A stretch of 64,000 nucleotides of DNA from CAYRFQ01 sp964423615 (GTDB taxonomy: Bacteria; Planctomycetota; Planctomycetia; Gemmatales; Gemmataceae): assembly GCA_964423615.1 (NCBI GenBank), contig CAYRFQ010000013.1, positions 62,001 through 126,000 of the forward strand. Reading direction: 5' to 3'. Position 1 is the first letter of the stretch. Every line of letters starts with the position of its first letter. The notes below the pieces were generated by a model that saw nothing but the letters and a program-made list of their open reading frames with translations, was not told the DNA's origin and did not search any database. The position numbers were made by a program, and so were the translations under genes. Below, one piece after another: positions 45,391 through 56,069 of this stretch.

Positions 45391-46404
45391 TCAGCTATCG
45401 GTTCCATCCGTTTGGTCTTCAGGGTCGCACTCGAGCCGTTTCAGGTACGCTTTGATTTCCTCTGGCGACAGGTTCTTCAACAACTCTTCAGGACTCAACC
45501 CTTCTAGGCGTTCCTCTGGTGGCAAGTTCTGCACTAATCGTCTTCGCTCCTCCGAAGGGAGGGTTTCAAAAAAGTCACGACGCTCCTGGAAAGGGAGAGT
45601 TTCGAAAAAGTCACGACGCTCCTGGAAAGGAAGGGTTTCGAGAAAGTTGCGGCGTCCCTCCGAATCCAGATAAGCGAAAAATTCGCGACGCTCCTCGGCC
45701 GCAAGGGACAGTACGAGTTCGGAACGCTCTTTGGGATCCATCTTGATGAATTGTTCTTTCCGGAACTCAGCGACCCATTTGTCCAGATCGACCGGCATCG
45801 GAACGCCCTCCTCTTGATATCTAGTCAACAATTGCTGGAGCAAACTGCTTGTTCGCGCGGATCTCTGTTGATAGTGTTGCTGCGCAAATTGTACCTGCTC
45901 GGCTTGGGCGCTGAAAAGTTGGAGTAAGGCGTTTTGGGATTCTTGAGGGAGCCTTGAGATAACGATGACGCGGATGCGTTCGATTCCCAGATCACAATCG
46001 TAAACACCTGGCTGAACTTCTTCCAAGGTGACTCTTGCTCCGAGATCTCGAGGGAACCTTGCACACACAGCAAATAGGCGAAATCGGTCCTCGGGGAGCA
46101 TGGGATCGGAAAGCTGCTTGCGGTAATTGACGTAGTATGCAATCAGTTCCTTCGCCGACCAGCTCGTGAACCCTTCCTGGTAGGACTTGAAGCTAATGAT
46201 GTTGTGGGGGGCCAAATCTTCCATCCCGTCAGGCAAGGGCAAGTCGACTTTGCCCATTTCTTTGCGGATCACGACAACATCGATGAACTGTTCGACCTTC
46301 GAGACATCGAGTTCGGTCTCGACGCGGAACGGAGACCCATCGAAAAAATCCGTCAGGATGAGTCCGAAGAGTCGATGCCAGTTCGTTGCCGGAGTCTCGG
46401 CCAT
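45391..46404 (-). CDS. PD-(D/E)XK nuclease-like protein (Rpn-type) with 12-residue tandem repeats
   Basis: 337 aa from ATG 46404. The N-terminal about 160 residues resemble the Rpn/transposase-like nuclease domain: VETELDVSKVEQFIDVVVIRK, LPDG and NIISFKSYQEG. The usual E-x-K is here S-F-K (residues 71-73), so the active site may be altered. The C-terminal half contains tandem 12-residue units of the form ERRDFFETLPFQ (about 250-290, encoded by 36-nt repeats) and a PEE-rich end. It lies inside the phosphate regulon between pstA and phoR with gaps of only 30-35 nt, so it is co-transcribed. No role in phosphate uptake is known. Confidence 0.65.
   Translation of the reverse strand: MAETPATNWHRLFGLILTDFFDGSPFRVETELDVSKVEQFIDVVVIRKEMGKVDLPLPDGMEDLAPHNIISFKSYQEGFTSWSAKELIAYYVNYRKQLSDPMLPEDRFRLFAVCARFPRDLGARVTLEEVQPGVYDCDLGIERIRVIVISRLPQESQNALLQLFSAQAEQVQFAQQHYQQRSARTSSLLQQLLTRYQEEGVPMPVDLDKWVAEFRKEQFIKMDPKERSELVLSLAAEERREFFAYLDSEGRRNFLETLPFQERRDFFETLPFQERRDFFETLPSEERRRLVQNLPPEERLEGLSPEELLKNLSPEEIKAYLKRLECDPEDQTDGTDS
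45563..45670. repeat. Three 36-nt in-frame tandem repeats
   Basis: Units start at 45563, 45599 and 45635; each begins GTTTCRARAAAGT and includes CGACGCTCCTGGAAAGG. The third is diverged and weaker copies continue towards 45710. They encode the repeated ETLPFQERRDFF of the PD-(D/E)XK-like protein. Not a CRISPR array: there are no spacers. Confidence 0.85.
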
Positions 46405-46434
46405 GATCCATCCAATTCTGGTCACTTGGGGGGG

Positions 46435-48245
<1,811 letters not shown>

Positions 48246-48249
<4 letters not shown>

Positions 48250-49223
48250 TGATACACCTGACGATATCGGCCCAAAAAGCGTTGGGCCAAAATGTTCATC
48301 GCTAATGTGATAAAGAACAACAACGCTGCCACGGCGAACAAACTGTTGAATCGCGTCGAGCCGTGCTGCACGTCCCCTTTGGCCATGTGGACGATGAAAC
48401 TCGTCATCGTCTGGGCACCCACACGCGGATCGAGGGTGAATCGAACTTGCTCGCCGCATGCCAGGCTCACGGCCATCGTCTCGCCGATGGCCCTTGAAAT
48501 TGCCAAGATGAAGGATGCCGTGATCCCAGAAAGGGCTGCCGGGACGACCACCTTGATGGACGTTTCAGCTTTATTCGCACCCAGGGCAATGGCCCCGTCT
48601 CGCAATGACCTCGGAACGGCTCGGAGTGCGTCTTCGCTCAGGGAGGCCACCATCGGGATGATCATCACCCCCACGACGATTCCTCCAGCCAGTTGGTTGA
48701 ATCCCTGGAGTCCAGGGACCAGATACGACAACAGTGGAGTCAAGGCCGAGATGGCCAAAAAGCCGTATACGACCGTCGGAATGCCCGCGAGCAATTCAAG
48801 AATGGGCTTGGCGACCTTCCGGACTCCTGGTTGGGCGTATTCGCTCAGATAGATAGCCGTGCTCAACCCGATTGGGAGTGCAATCAGTGCAGCGAGCCCG
48901 GCGACCGTGAGCGTTCCCAAGAGCAGCGGCCAGATGCCATATTCGGCATCGACGAACGCCGCAGCCCATTCGGTCCCGGTGAAAAAGTTCCAAACCCGCC
49001 TGGACACTTCGCCAGCAGAAAGGGCTTCGCCGTTGTCCAAAGCGAAAAATTGAAACGCCCCGTAAAGGACCACCCCAGCGATCGCCAACGTGACGACAAT
49101 CGACATCGCCGCACAGCAAAAGAGCCCGAATTCAATGGCCTTCTCGCCAATTCGCTTTTGGGCCGGGGGAAGTTCCGTCTTGTTCGGGGGGACGTTCTGA
49201 AAAGTTGGTAGAGATTCGCTCAT
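48246..49223 (-). CDS. pstC: Phosphate ABC transporter permease PstC
   Basis: 325 aa with six membrane helices. Conserved PstC motifs: FFTGTEW, LLAGIPTVVYGFLAISALTPLL, EDALRAVPRSLRDGAIALGANKAETSIKVVVPAA (EAA loop) and SRAIGETMAVSLACG. It forms the membrane channel with PstA. It lies 64 nt after pstS and overlaps pstA by 4 nt. Confidence 0.95.
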
Positions 49224-49287
49224 CGTCTCTCGAATCGTTAGGGAACGGCCGAAGGCAGAAGGAGCAATTGTGTTCTGCCTTCGGCCT

Positions 49288-50352
49288 TCATCCTTCCTCT
49301 TTCAGTTTCAACCGTTCTCGGTATTGTTGAGCCGAACTCAACGGGACATAGCCCACTCGTGAAACAATATCGGTGCGCCTCACAAAGAAGTTCACAAACT
49401 CGCGCACTTCGTCCCGCTCGAGCGAGTCCTTCCGGACGTAAATATACAAAGGTCGACTCAAAGGCTGGTACGTCAGAGTCAAGATGTTTTCCTTCGACGG
49501 CTCGACATACTCCTCGCCTTTTTTCGTGGCGACTTTTACAGCCTGGAGGGCGTCTCGATTTTCGTAGAAATAGGCATACCCAACAAATCCCATCGCGTAT
49601 TCATCATCCTGGACACCCTTGATCAACATGTTGTCGTCTTCGGTGCTGGCGTAGTCCCGACGACAGAGACCTTCCTGGCCACAAATTTCGTCGGTGAAGT
49701 AGTCGTACGTCCCGGACGTATCGGCGGCGCCGAAGAGCGTGATCCTTTTGTCGGGCCAATCGGAATCAACGTCACTCCACTTCATCGCCGGTGGAGATTC
49801 GGGCGACCCCGGATGCCAGATGCGGCGGAGCTGGTCGACTGTCATCTTGCGTGCCCAAGTGTTCTTCTTGTTGACCACAATCGACACACCGTCCCACGCG
49901 ATTTGCAGCTCGATCCACTCGATGTTCCGGTCGGCCAGGAGTTTTTTCTCTTTCGCTTTTATGCGCCGGGACGCGTCCGATATGTCCGTCTCGCCGGCGG
50001 CGAACTTCTGGAATCCTCCACCGGTACCGGACGAACCCACCGAAATGTTCACATTGGGATGCTCGCGCATGAAGTTGCTGGCCATCGCTTCACTGACGAG
50101 AAAGACCGTGCTCGAACCATCGATTTTGACCTCCCCGGACAGGTCGTCTTGGTCCACCACAGATTGTCCACACCCGCTTACCGCGAACACCAAGCACAGG
50201 CTGACCAGGAATGCCAAGTGAGAGCCACAAGACGCCCGAGAACTCGCGACGTCCCGTGAGTTCCTATTGGTGCCTGTCGGAAGTCGACCGAAAAGCCAAT
50301 TCCGAGAGCGACCAAGAAACGTCGATAACCAGGTTGATCCGGCCCCGTCCAC
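49288..50352 (-). CDS. pstS: Phosphate-binding lipoprotein PstS
   Basis: Captures phosphate outside the cytoplasmic membrane for PstCAB. Phosphate-binding motifs: IDGSSTVFLVSEAMA, SVGSSGTGGGFQKFAAGETDISDASR and GAADTSGTYDYFTDEI. A lipoprotein signal (LVFAVSGC) precedes the mature protein. The start is uncertain: GTG 50352 has GGAG 8 nt upstream but leaves about 45 residues before the hydrophobic core; GTG 50475 gives a longer and TTG 50217 a shorter form. It is the first gene of the phosphate regulon, so the promoter should lie in the AT-rich DNA beyond 50352. No convincing Pho box was found by eye. Confidence 0.9.
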   Translation of the reverse strand: MDGAGSTWLSTFLGRSRNWLFGRLPTGTNRNSRDVASSRASCGSHLAFLVSLCLVFAVSGCGQSVVDQDDLSGEVKIDGSSTVFLVSEAMASNFMREHPNVNISVGSSGTGGGFQKFAAGETDISDASRRIKAKEKKLLADRNIEWIELQIAWDGVSIVVNKKNTWARKMTVDQLRRIWHPGSPESPPAMKWSDVDSDWPDKRITLFGAADTSGTYDYFTDEICGQEGLCRRDYASTEDDNMLIKGVQDDEYAMGFVGYAYFYENRDALQAVKVATKKGEEYVEPSKENILTLTYQPLSRPLYIYVRKDSLERDEVREFVNFFVRRTDIVSRVGYVPLSSAQQYRERLKLKEEG

Positions 50353-50475
50353 AGATGATTCTCCATGATTACGTCCGTTCGGAATGGAACCGATCCAACA
50401 TTCCTGAATTACGGTTGTCGGGATTTTACCGCAGGACAGAACCGTAACCTGTCGATTCTTACTCGGACAGGACAC

Positions 50476-51051
50476 AAACCTGAGCTATGGTATAACATTC
50501 CACAAACCGGTTCTGAAACAGCCGGATGTTCGGAATAATTCCGAGTATATTCAATTTTCCTTCTCGTGATGTAGGGACCTGAGAAGGAACAAACGTTTTG
50601 CGTGCAGTTGGCCCCATGTTGCAAGGCTTAGGGGAGTGGGCGAGTTTCGTTCAGCATACAGATTAGCAATCACTTCGTATATAACCAATCTGGAAATAAA
50701 CCGATATGTGAAAGTGATTAAGATTGTGTAAAGATTAAAGACGTCTTACCCATCTTCCCTTTGCAACCATCATTGTTACACCAGACCAACAAGTCTATCT
50801 ATGGTACTATAATCCAATCCGTTGTTGCATGTGTCAGGCAACGAAGTGAGAACGGATTGCATTCTATCGTAGTCCAAGCATTCTGGTTCGTGTTCGGTAT
50901 GCGATATTCACAAGACAGCCCGGCACAAGGCGTCACCTTAAGCCCTCCCACATAGACGCAACCACAAACCGACTTGGCACCGAATTCCGTCACCTTCAAA
51001 ACCTATCAACCCATCATCCTCGAGTCTCCTGACGGCCATTTCGAACGCGAG
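50476..51051. other. Intergenic region upstream of pstS
   Basis: About 575 nt, more AT-rich than its surroundings, without a credible gene. It should hold the pst promoter (leftward). TATAAT occurs near 50807 on the plus strand, without a matching -35 box. No repeats of the window's families were seen here. Confidence 0.5.
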
Positions 51052-51687
51052 TTAGTTCTTCTCCAATTTTCGACGCACCTCATGCAAGTTCTTGGCACTT
51101 TTCAACCAGACACGGATCAACGCGACAAGGACTACGCTCAAGATGACAAACCAACCGACGATCGCGACGTACAACAGAAACGCCACAACAAGGAACACGA
51201 TGGTCCGTATATCCCCATCGCTCACGGACAGGGCCTGAATCAGTATCTCAATGCCCAAAATCAGTGCTAAACCTGCTGTTGCGAGAGCACCGCACGGAAT
51301 CAACCAAGCATACTTTTCTGTGCAGGTGAGAAACCATGGATCGGATGTGGAGAGTTTTCCGACGGATTGATTGGCTGACGAGGCAGGAGTGCTCAAGAGG
51401 GCTCTTTTTTCTGAAGAGCCTTTTTTGTCCACGTTTGCTCTCTTCTCAGAGGGAAAAGTAGACGGTGACGAGGACTTTATGCTTTCTGTCAGTTTTCCAG
51501 GAGAGGGTGTCGGGCCAGAAGGAGGAGCAGGCGGTGCGGGCTTTGACGCAGGTGCCGGAGACGGTGCGACTTCGGCGAGTGGCATGCGAAAGGGATTCCG
51601 GCAAGTAGGGCAAGCGACCACTTGCCCGGCCATTCGTAAATCGTTGAGAACCTCACCAGAGCAATGTGGGCAAGATAAGTTTTCCAC
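51052..51687 (-). CDS. Zinc-ribbon membrane protein
   Basis: 211 aa. CPHCSG and CPTCRNPF at residues 6-33 form a two-CxxC zinc ribbon, as in MJ0042-type or planctomycete small zinc-finger proteins. A Pro/Ala/Ser-rich linker (about 40-110) leads to a CTEKY-containing segment and two membrane helices (about 130-150 and 165-190), with a basic C-terminal tail. Function unknown. It stands alone. Confidence 0.65.
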   Translation of the reverse strand: MENLSCPHCSGEVLNDLRMAGQVVACPTCRNPFRMPLAEVAPSPAPASKPAPPAPPSGPTPSPGKLTESIKSSSPSTFPSEKRANVDKKGSSEKRALLSTPASSANQSVGKLSTSDPWFLTCTEKYAWLIPCGALATAGLALILGIEILIQALSVSDGDIRTIVFLVVAFLLYVAIVGWFVILSVVLVALIRVWLKSAKNLHEVRRKLEKN

Positions 51688-52196
51688 GTCAGTGATCCCA
51701 TGTCGTTATTGTCTATTTTGTGGTTCTGTGATCGGGTTCTGTGTTAGTTGTCGTAAATGTCTGTCCAATACCTTGGCAACAAAACGTCTGAGCCACACAG
51801 GAACAAGGGATGCTAGTAAAACATCCGTGTCTTGGACAAATAGCTAAGATATGCTCTCGAAGCATCAACGAGGATGCTTCATTTGCGCGTGTTCCGTAAG
51901 CCGCGCAGCGACACATAGTCGAAACTTATTTCGACACCCATTTATCCGACTGCACCCATTCGATCATCCCGGGGGGTAGAAGGATTGAGGGTGTCCGATT
52001 ATGTTTTTGTCAGTTGAAAAACAGAACCATTTGCTCAGGACCGCAAACAATCGTCATGAGTTTTTGCACCCACCGAGGCCTAAGTGGGAAATGTAGAGCA
52101 CGAACAAATTCAACAATACCACAAGAGAGTTTTCGGGCGTAGTTGCGAGTATGCCTCAGAATACGATGGCAGCCATTCCAGTGCGAGAGGAAAACG
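51688..52196. other. Gene-free region with hairpin and repeat motifs
   Basis: No gene recognised in about 500 nt. GTCGAAACTTATTTCGAC (51918-51935) is a perfect 7-bp stem with a 4-nt loop. TTTATCCGACTGCACCC and GGGTGTCCGATTATG further on are inverted and resemble the ends of the 15226-15372 repeat, suggesting another short non-autonomous element. Confidence 0.5.
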
Positions 52197-52922
52197 ATGA
52201 CGGGCAAGGAAAACGTCGATCCGTTCGAACCGGCCAGTGTCGACTTATCTTCCGATTGTGAGGAGACACTAAAAGCCCTGGTGGGTGTTTTTCTGGAAGA
52301 AAACTCGCGAGTGAACCTCTCGGGATTACGGACGGAAGAGGCTTGTTGGCATGGCAATGTTCTCGATTCCCTCGCGGGATGTGCAATCGGGATGTTGAAC
52401 GAGTCGGATTCGCTCCAAATCGTTGACGTGGGAACTGGTGGAGGTTTTCCACTGCTGCCACTGGCGACTTGTTTTCCTCACCATCAGTTCACTGGCATCG
52501 ACTCGACGAACAAAAAAGTGCAAGCGGTCTCTCGGATCATCGAATCTTTACGATTGACAAACATTCAAGTTGTTTCCGGACGCCTCGAAACACTTGGACA
52601 ACAAGAACAATTTCGAGAAACGTTCGACGTCGTCACAGCTAGGGCCTTGGCTCCACTGAACACTCTTTTGGAGTACATGTCTCCATTTTGTCGACCAGGA
52701 GGGCTCGTTGTTTGTTGGAAGAGTCTGCAGATTGCTCAAGAAATCCAAGAATGCGAGCATGCTTGTCGAGAGGTGCGTTGCGAACTCGTCAATCATCTTT
52801 TTTATGCGTTGCCCAAAGATTACGGAACTCGTCAACTTTTGATTTTTCACAAACAGGGCCAATTAAGTGACAAGTATCCACGAGATGTTGGAGTTCCGGG
52901 CAAGAAGCCACTCCAGGGATAG
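52197..52922 (+). CDS. rsmG: 16S rRNA (guanine527-N7)-methyltransferase RsmG
   Basis: Methylates G527 of 16S rRNA. About 241 aa from ATG 52197, with AGAGG 6 nt upstream. SAM-binding motif VDVGTGGGFPLLPLA (about residues 80-95), FTGIDSTNKKVQAV, and FDVVTARALAPLNTLLEYMSPF are the diagnostic GidB elements. LSGLRTEEACWHGNVLDSLA matches the usual NLT-x(6)-E-x(2)-xHxxDSL segment. It is not next to gidA or parA here. The 3' end runs into a palindromic repeat, so the last residues may be element-derived. Confidence 0.92.
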   Translation: MTGKENVDPFEPASVDLSSDCEETLKALVGVFLEENSRVNLSGLRTEEACWHGNVLDSLAGCAIGMLNESDSLQIVDVGTGGGFPLLPLATCFPHHQFTGIDSTNKKVQAVSRIIESLRLTNIQVVSGRLETLGQQEQFRETFDVVTARALAPLNTLLEYMSPFCRPGGLVVCWKSLQIAQEIQECEHACREVRCELVNHLFYALPKDYGTRQLLIFHKQGQLSDKYPRDVGVPGKKPLQG

Positions 52923-52924
52923 AG

Positions 52925-53039
52925 TCTATTGTCATATTTCCACGTGGCTCGCGGGTACTTTATTCTGGACTGCAGTAGAGTACGCTCGACGCACGTGTAC
53001 CCACGACGAACATAGAATTCCAAAACCCAGAGGCGCACC
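52925..53039. repeat. Degenerate palindromic repeat element
   Basis: The right end CCAAAACCCAGAGGCGCACC (53020-53039) matches the right ends at 20328-20347 and 58920-58939. Inside are GTGGCTCGCGGGTACTT and GCACGTGTACCCACGACG cores. No left terminal repeat was found; it may have been lost next to the rsmG stop. Confidence 0.6.
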
Positions 53040-53147
53040 CCAAAAGGCTAACCCCTTTCGATACCTCAGAATTGTTGATCTAGGAGAATTTTACTGCCGA
53101 TAACGATTATACGATCTTTTGGATTTTCTTGGTGACGCAGGTGAGTC

Positions 53148-56069
53148 ATGGCAAACTCCTTCATCCAGACAAACCAGAGAACGCAACCATGTTTCTGGGT
53201 CGCGTTATCATCTGCCACGAAGAACAACAAACAGGAAACGGTGCGCGTGTCGAAAAGCAAAAAAAGGATCAACATTCGGTGTTTGTTGGCCTTGATGGGA
53301 GCGTTCCTGCTCGTCGTTGGCCTGTCTGGATGTACGCGAAAGTTTTTCCGACGCGTCGCGGATGCCGAAGTCTTCGACGTCATTCGAGGCAAGGATGTGT
53401 GTCCTCAATGGAAATTGGAGAACTTCCACGTTTACCCAGATTCGCGGGCTCGATTTGCTGACCCGACCAATCCTGACAAGCCGCCCATGCCGCCCGACGA
53501 CCCGGGTGCCGCATGCCTCGCCCCCAATCCCCAAAGGCCCAAGCATGCCGGAGTTGCCTGGATCGAGGGCAATGGATATCTCAGCTTGTTGGCTCAGTGG
53601 GATGTCGAAAACAGGGTGGCCAAACTCGAACAGGAAGCTCGCAAGAAAGAAGAAGAAGAGGTTTCCGCGAAAGAGGAATCCTCCAAAGATGACCGCACCT
53701 CGAACCAGGAAGGCTCCGAAGGTGCGAAGAATGGCCAGTACGAGAAGGATGTCGACGCACCTCGAAGCACCCTGCTCGATCCGGTCATTTTTGATCCCTC
53801 TCCAACGCGCAAAACACCTTTTCTGTTAACGCTCGAACAGGCCGTCAACCTTGGTTTGATCAACAGTCGAGAGTTTCAAACTCGCCGAGAGGATCTGTAT
53901 TTGACGGCTCTGCCGGTTACCCTCCAACGATTTGCCTTCGCAGCTCAATTTTTCATGACCGAAGAGATCATCCGCCAACGCACGGGTCGATTTTCTTCTT
54001 CAGGGAAAACTGACCAATGGCGTTTCGACACTGGGACAGGCTTCACGAAATTGTTTTCCACAGGAGCCCTGCTCGTCTTCCAGTTTGCCAATGAAACCGT
54101 CATCAACTTGACCGGGTCGGCTCGCCACACGGTCAGCGTTTCGGACATCAATTTGGACATCATCCAACCATTCCTGCGAGGCGGCGGTCGGGCCGTAACT
54201 CTTGAACCTCTTACGCAAACTGAACGAAACTTGCTCTACGACGTCCGATCGTATGCCAGATTTCGTAAAGAATTTTTCGTGTCGATTGCCGGGGGAGAGG
54301 GTTTAACAGAATTAGGGGGCTTTGGCGGAGGTTTCGGCGGTGGTGTCGTTCCGGGTGCCTTTGCCGGCGTGTTATCTCCACTGGTCCGTCCATCGACTTC
54401 TGGGACTATAACCCTTGCCGGTGGCCGAATTGCTCCTCCGGCAGGGTATTTGCCCACTTTACTCGATTCTGCCATTCTCACGAATCAACAGAAAAACGTC
54501 GCATCTTTGGCCCAGAACTTGGATAAATTTCGAAAGTATAAAGAGGGTGGGTTGATCGATGATTTGCAGGTCAACCGACTGGAGACGCAGTATCAGGGTA
54601 GCTTGACGGCGGTCCAAGGGGCCAAGCGGAATCTGCAAGATTCCCTCGATCAGTTAAAGTTGCAACTTGGGATTCCACCAACAATACAGCTCGAGTTGGA
54701 CGATACTCCGATTCGACCGCTTACAGAGCACCTCGAAAAATACGAAGAGTTCTTTGAGGAATACAATGGTTTTGTAAAAGAATTGGACTCTTTCGTAAAA
54801 CTGAAAGGCAACATCGATCAACTGTCTTCGAAAATAGACAATACTTTGCGAACGCATCCTCTTTTTGCTGGTACGAAATTCAGAGAACAGTTCCGCAAAA
54901 ATCGAGCACCTTGGCAGAAACTATCGGACGCCGAGTTGAAGAAACGTTGGGAGGAGCTGAGTGCCAACATCCAAAAGTTGCGTCTTCGTCGAGTGACACC
55001 CCGAGAAGAGGTATTCCGAGACAAACTTGAGGCGGAATTCGAATATGCCGATTTCGAGTTGAGTATTCGCGAACTCCAAAACAAATTCTGGAAAGATTTG
55101 CCACAGGCCCGACAGGAACTAGCCTACGTTCGCAAATTCAACCAGGTGAGGCAAAGACTGATCAACTTCGCCAGGAGTGCCGAAGAGGAACGGTTGACAC
55201 AGCTCGCCGACACTTTCCCGGACCTGCCTCCCTTGGTCGTCAACGGTGTCGATCTGTTAGAAGCCGAACAAGACACAGCCTTGGATGTTGCGGCGAGAGT
55301 TGGTTTGTCGGAACGACTGGATTTGATGAACGCGCGGGCGCAAGTGGCTGATGCCTGGAGACAATTGCGAATATTCGCAAATGACTTGCTTGGGGTCTTA
55401 AATGTTCGCTATCATTTTGATGCCAGTACGCCTGCAGGTGAAGCACAACCTCTGGCATTCAGTGGGGCCCGCAGTCGACATCAGTTGTTCATCAACGGAG
55501 AATTACCACTCGTACGTAAGGCCGAGAGGAATAACTACCGAGCAAGTTTGATAGCATTACAACGAGCACGGCGGTCGCTCATGGCAGAGCAAGATTTTGT
55601 CGTGGAAGAAATCCGGTCAGAAATTCGTAATTTGCGTTTATTAGCTTATAACTATAATATACAAAAGCGACAAATTCAACTGGCCTACCCACAATTGCAA
55701 TCCGCTGAAGAAGCCATCTTTGCTCCGGTTGATCCACAACGCGCTGGCTTGACATCGAGTGACGCAGGAACCACCAACCAATTGTTGAGTGCCTTATCGA
55801 ACTTGGTCGGACAGCAGAATCAGATTTACAGCCTGTGGGTGGATTACCAACGAGCCCGGCTTCGGTTGTATCGCGACCTTGGTCGGATGCAAATTGACTC
55901 GCGAGGAGTTTGGATCGATGAGTACACAGCCGAAGACGCCAACAACCGAACAAACAGACGATCTGCCGGAAGCACTTCCGGCGAAACCAACTCTGACCAA
56001 CGGCCAAACGCCGAACTCCTCCCACCACCCAAATCATCGAACACTGCCCGGCTCGACGCGCCACGCTAA
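53148..56069 (+). CDS. TolC-family outer-membrane efflux lipoprotein, extended
   Basis: 973 aa, about twice the length of TolC. ATG 53148 is given, but GTG 53241 or 53247 would place a short basic n-region before the hydrophobic core and lipobox (LLVVGLSGC), and may be the real start. An acidic Lys/Glu linker (about 160-205) precedes the first TolC repeat (LTLEQAVNLGLINSREFQTRREDLYL). A Gly-rich insert (about 385-425) and a long coiled-coil insert (about 515-690) interrupt the two repeats. The second repeat (ALDVAARVGLSERLDLMNARAQVADAWRQL) is followed by helices ending at a Gln/Asn/Ser-rich tail. It should form the outer-membrane channel for the HlyD/MacB genes that follow. Confidence 0.87.
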   Translation: MANSFIQTNQRTQPCFWVALSSATKNNKQETVRVSKSKKRINIRCLLALMGAFLLVVGLSGCTRKFFRRVADAEVFDVIRGKDVCPQWKLENFHVYPDSRARFADPTNPDKPPMPPDDPGAACLAPNPQRPKHAGVAWIEGNGYLSLLAQWDVENRVAKLEQEARKKEEEEVSAKEESSKDDRTSNQEGSEGAKNGQYEKDVDAPRSTLLDPVIFDPSPTRKTPFLLTLEQAVNLGLINSREFQTRREDLYLTALPVTLQRFAFAAQFFMTEEIIRQRTGRFSSSGKTDQWRFDTGTGFTKLFSTGALLVFQFANETVINLTGSARHTVSVSDINLDIIQPFLRGGGRAVTLEPLTQTERNLLYDVRSYARFRKEFFVSIAGGEGLTELGGFGGGFGGGVVPGAFAGVLSPLVRPSTSGTITLAGGRIAPPAGYLPTLLDSAILTNQQKNVASLAQNLDKFRKYKEGGLIDDLQVNRLETQYQGSLTAVQGAKRNLQDSLDQLKLQLGIPPTIQLELDDTPIRPLTEHLEKYEEFFEEYNGFVKELDSFVKLKGNIDQLSSKIDNTLRTHPLFAGTKFREQFRKNRAPWQKLSDAELKKRWEELSANIQKLRLRRVTPREEVFRDKLEAEFEYADFELSIRELQNKFWKDLPQARQELAYVRKFNQVRQRLINFARSAEEERLTQLADTFPDLPPLVVNGVDLLEAEQDTALDVAARVGLSERLDLMNARAQVADAWRQLRIFANDLLGVLNVRYHFDASTPAGEAQPLAFSGARSRHQLFINGELPLVRKAERNNYRASLIALQRARRSLMAEQDFVVEEIRSEIRNLRLLAYNYNIQKRQIQLAYPQLQSAEEAIFAPVDPQRAGLTSSDAGTTNQLLSALSNLVGQQNQIYSLWVDYQRARLRLYRDLGRMQIDSRGVWIDEYTAEDANNRTNRRSAGSTSGETNSDQRPNAELLPPPKSSNTARLDAPR

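Noticed and set aside
45563..45670. CRISPR-like array
   Set aside because: The 36-nt units are contiguous without spacers and lie in frame within a protein-coding gene.
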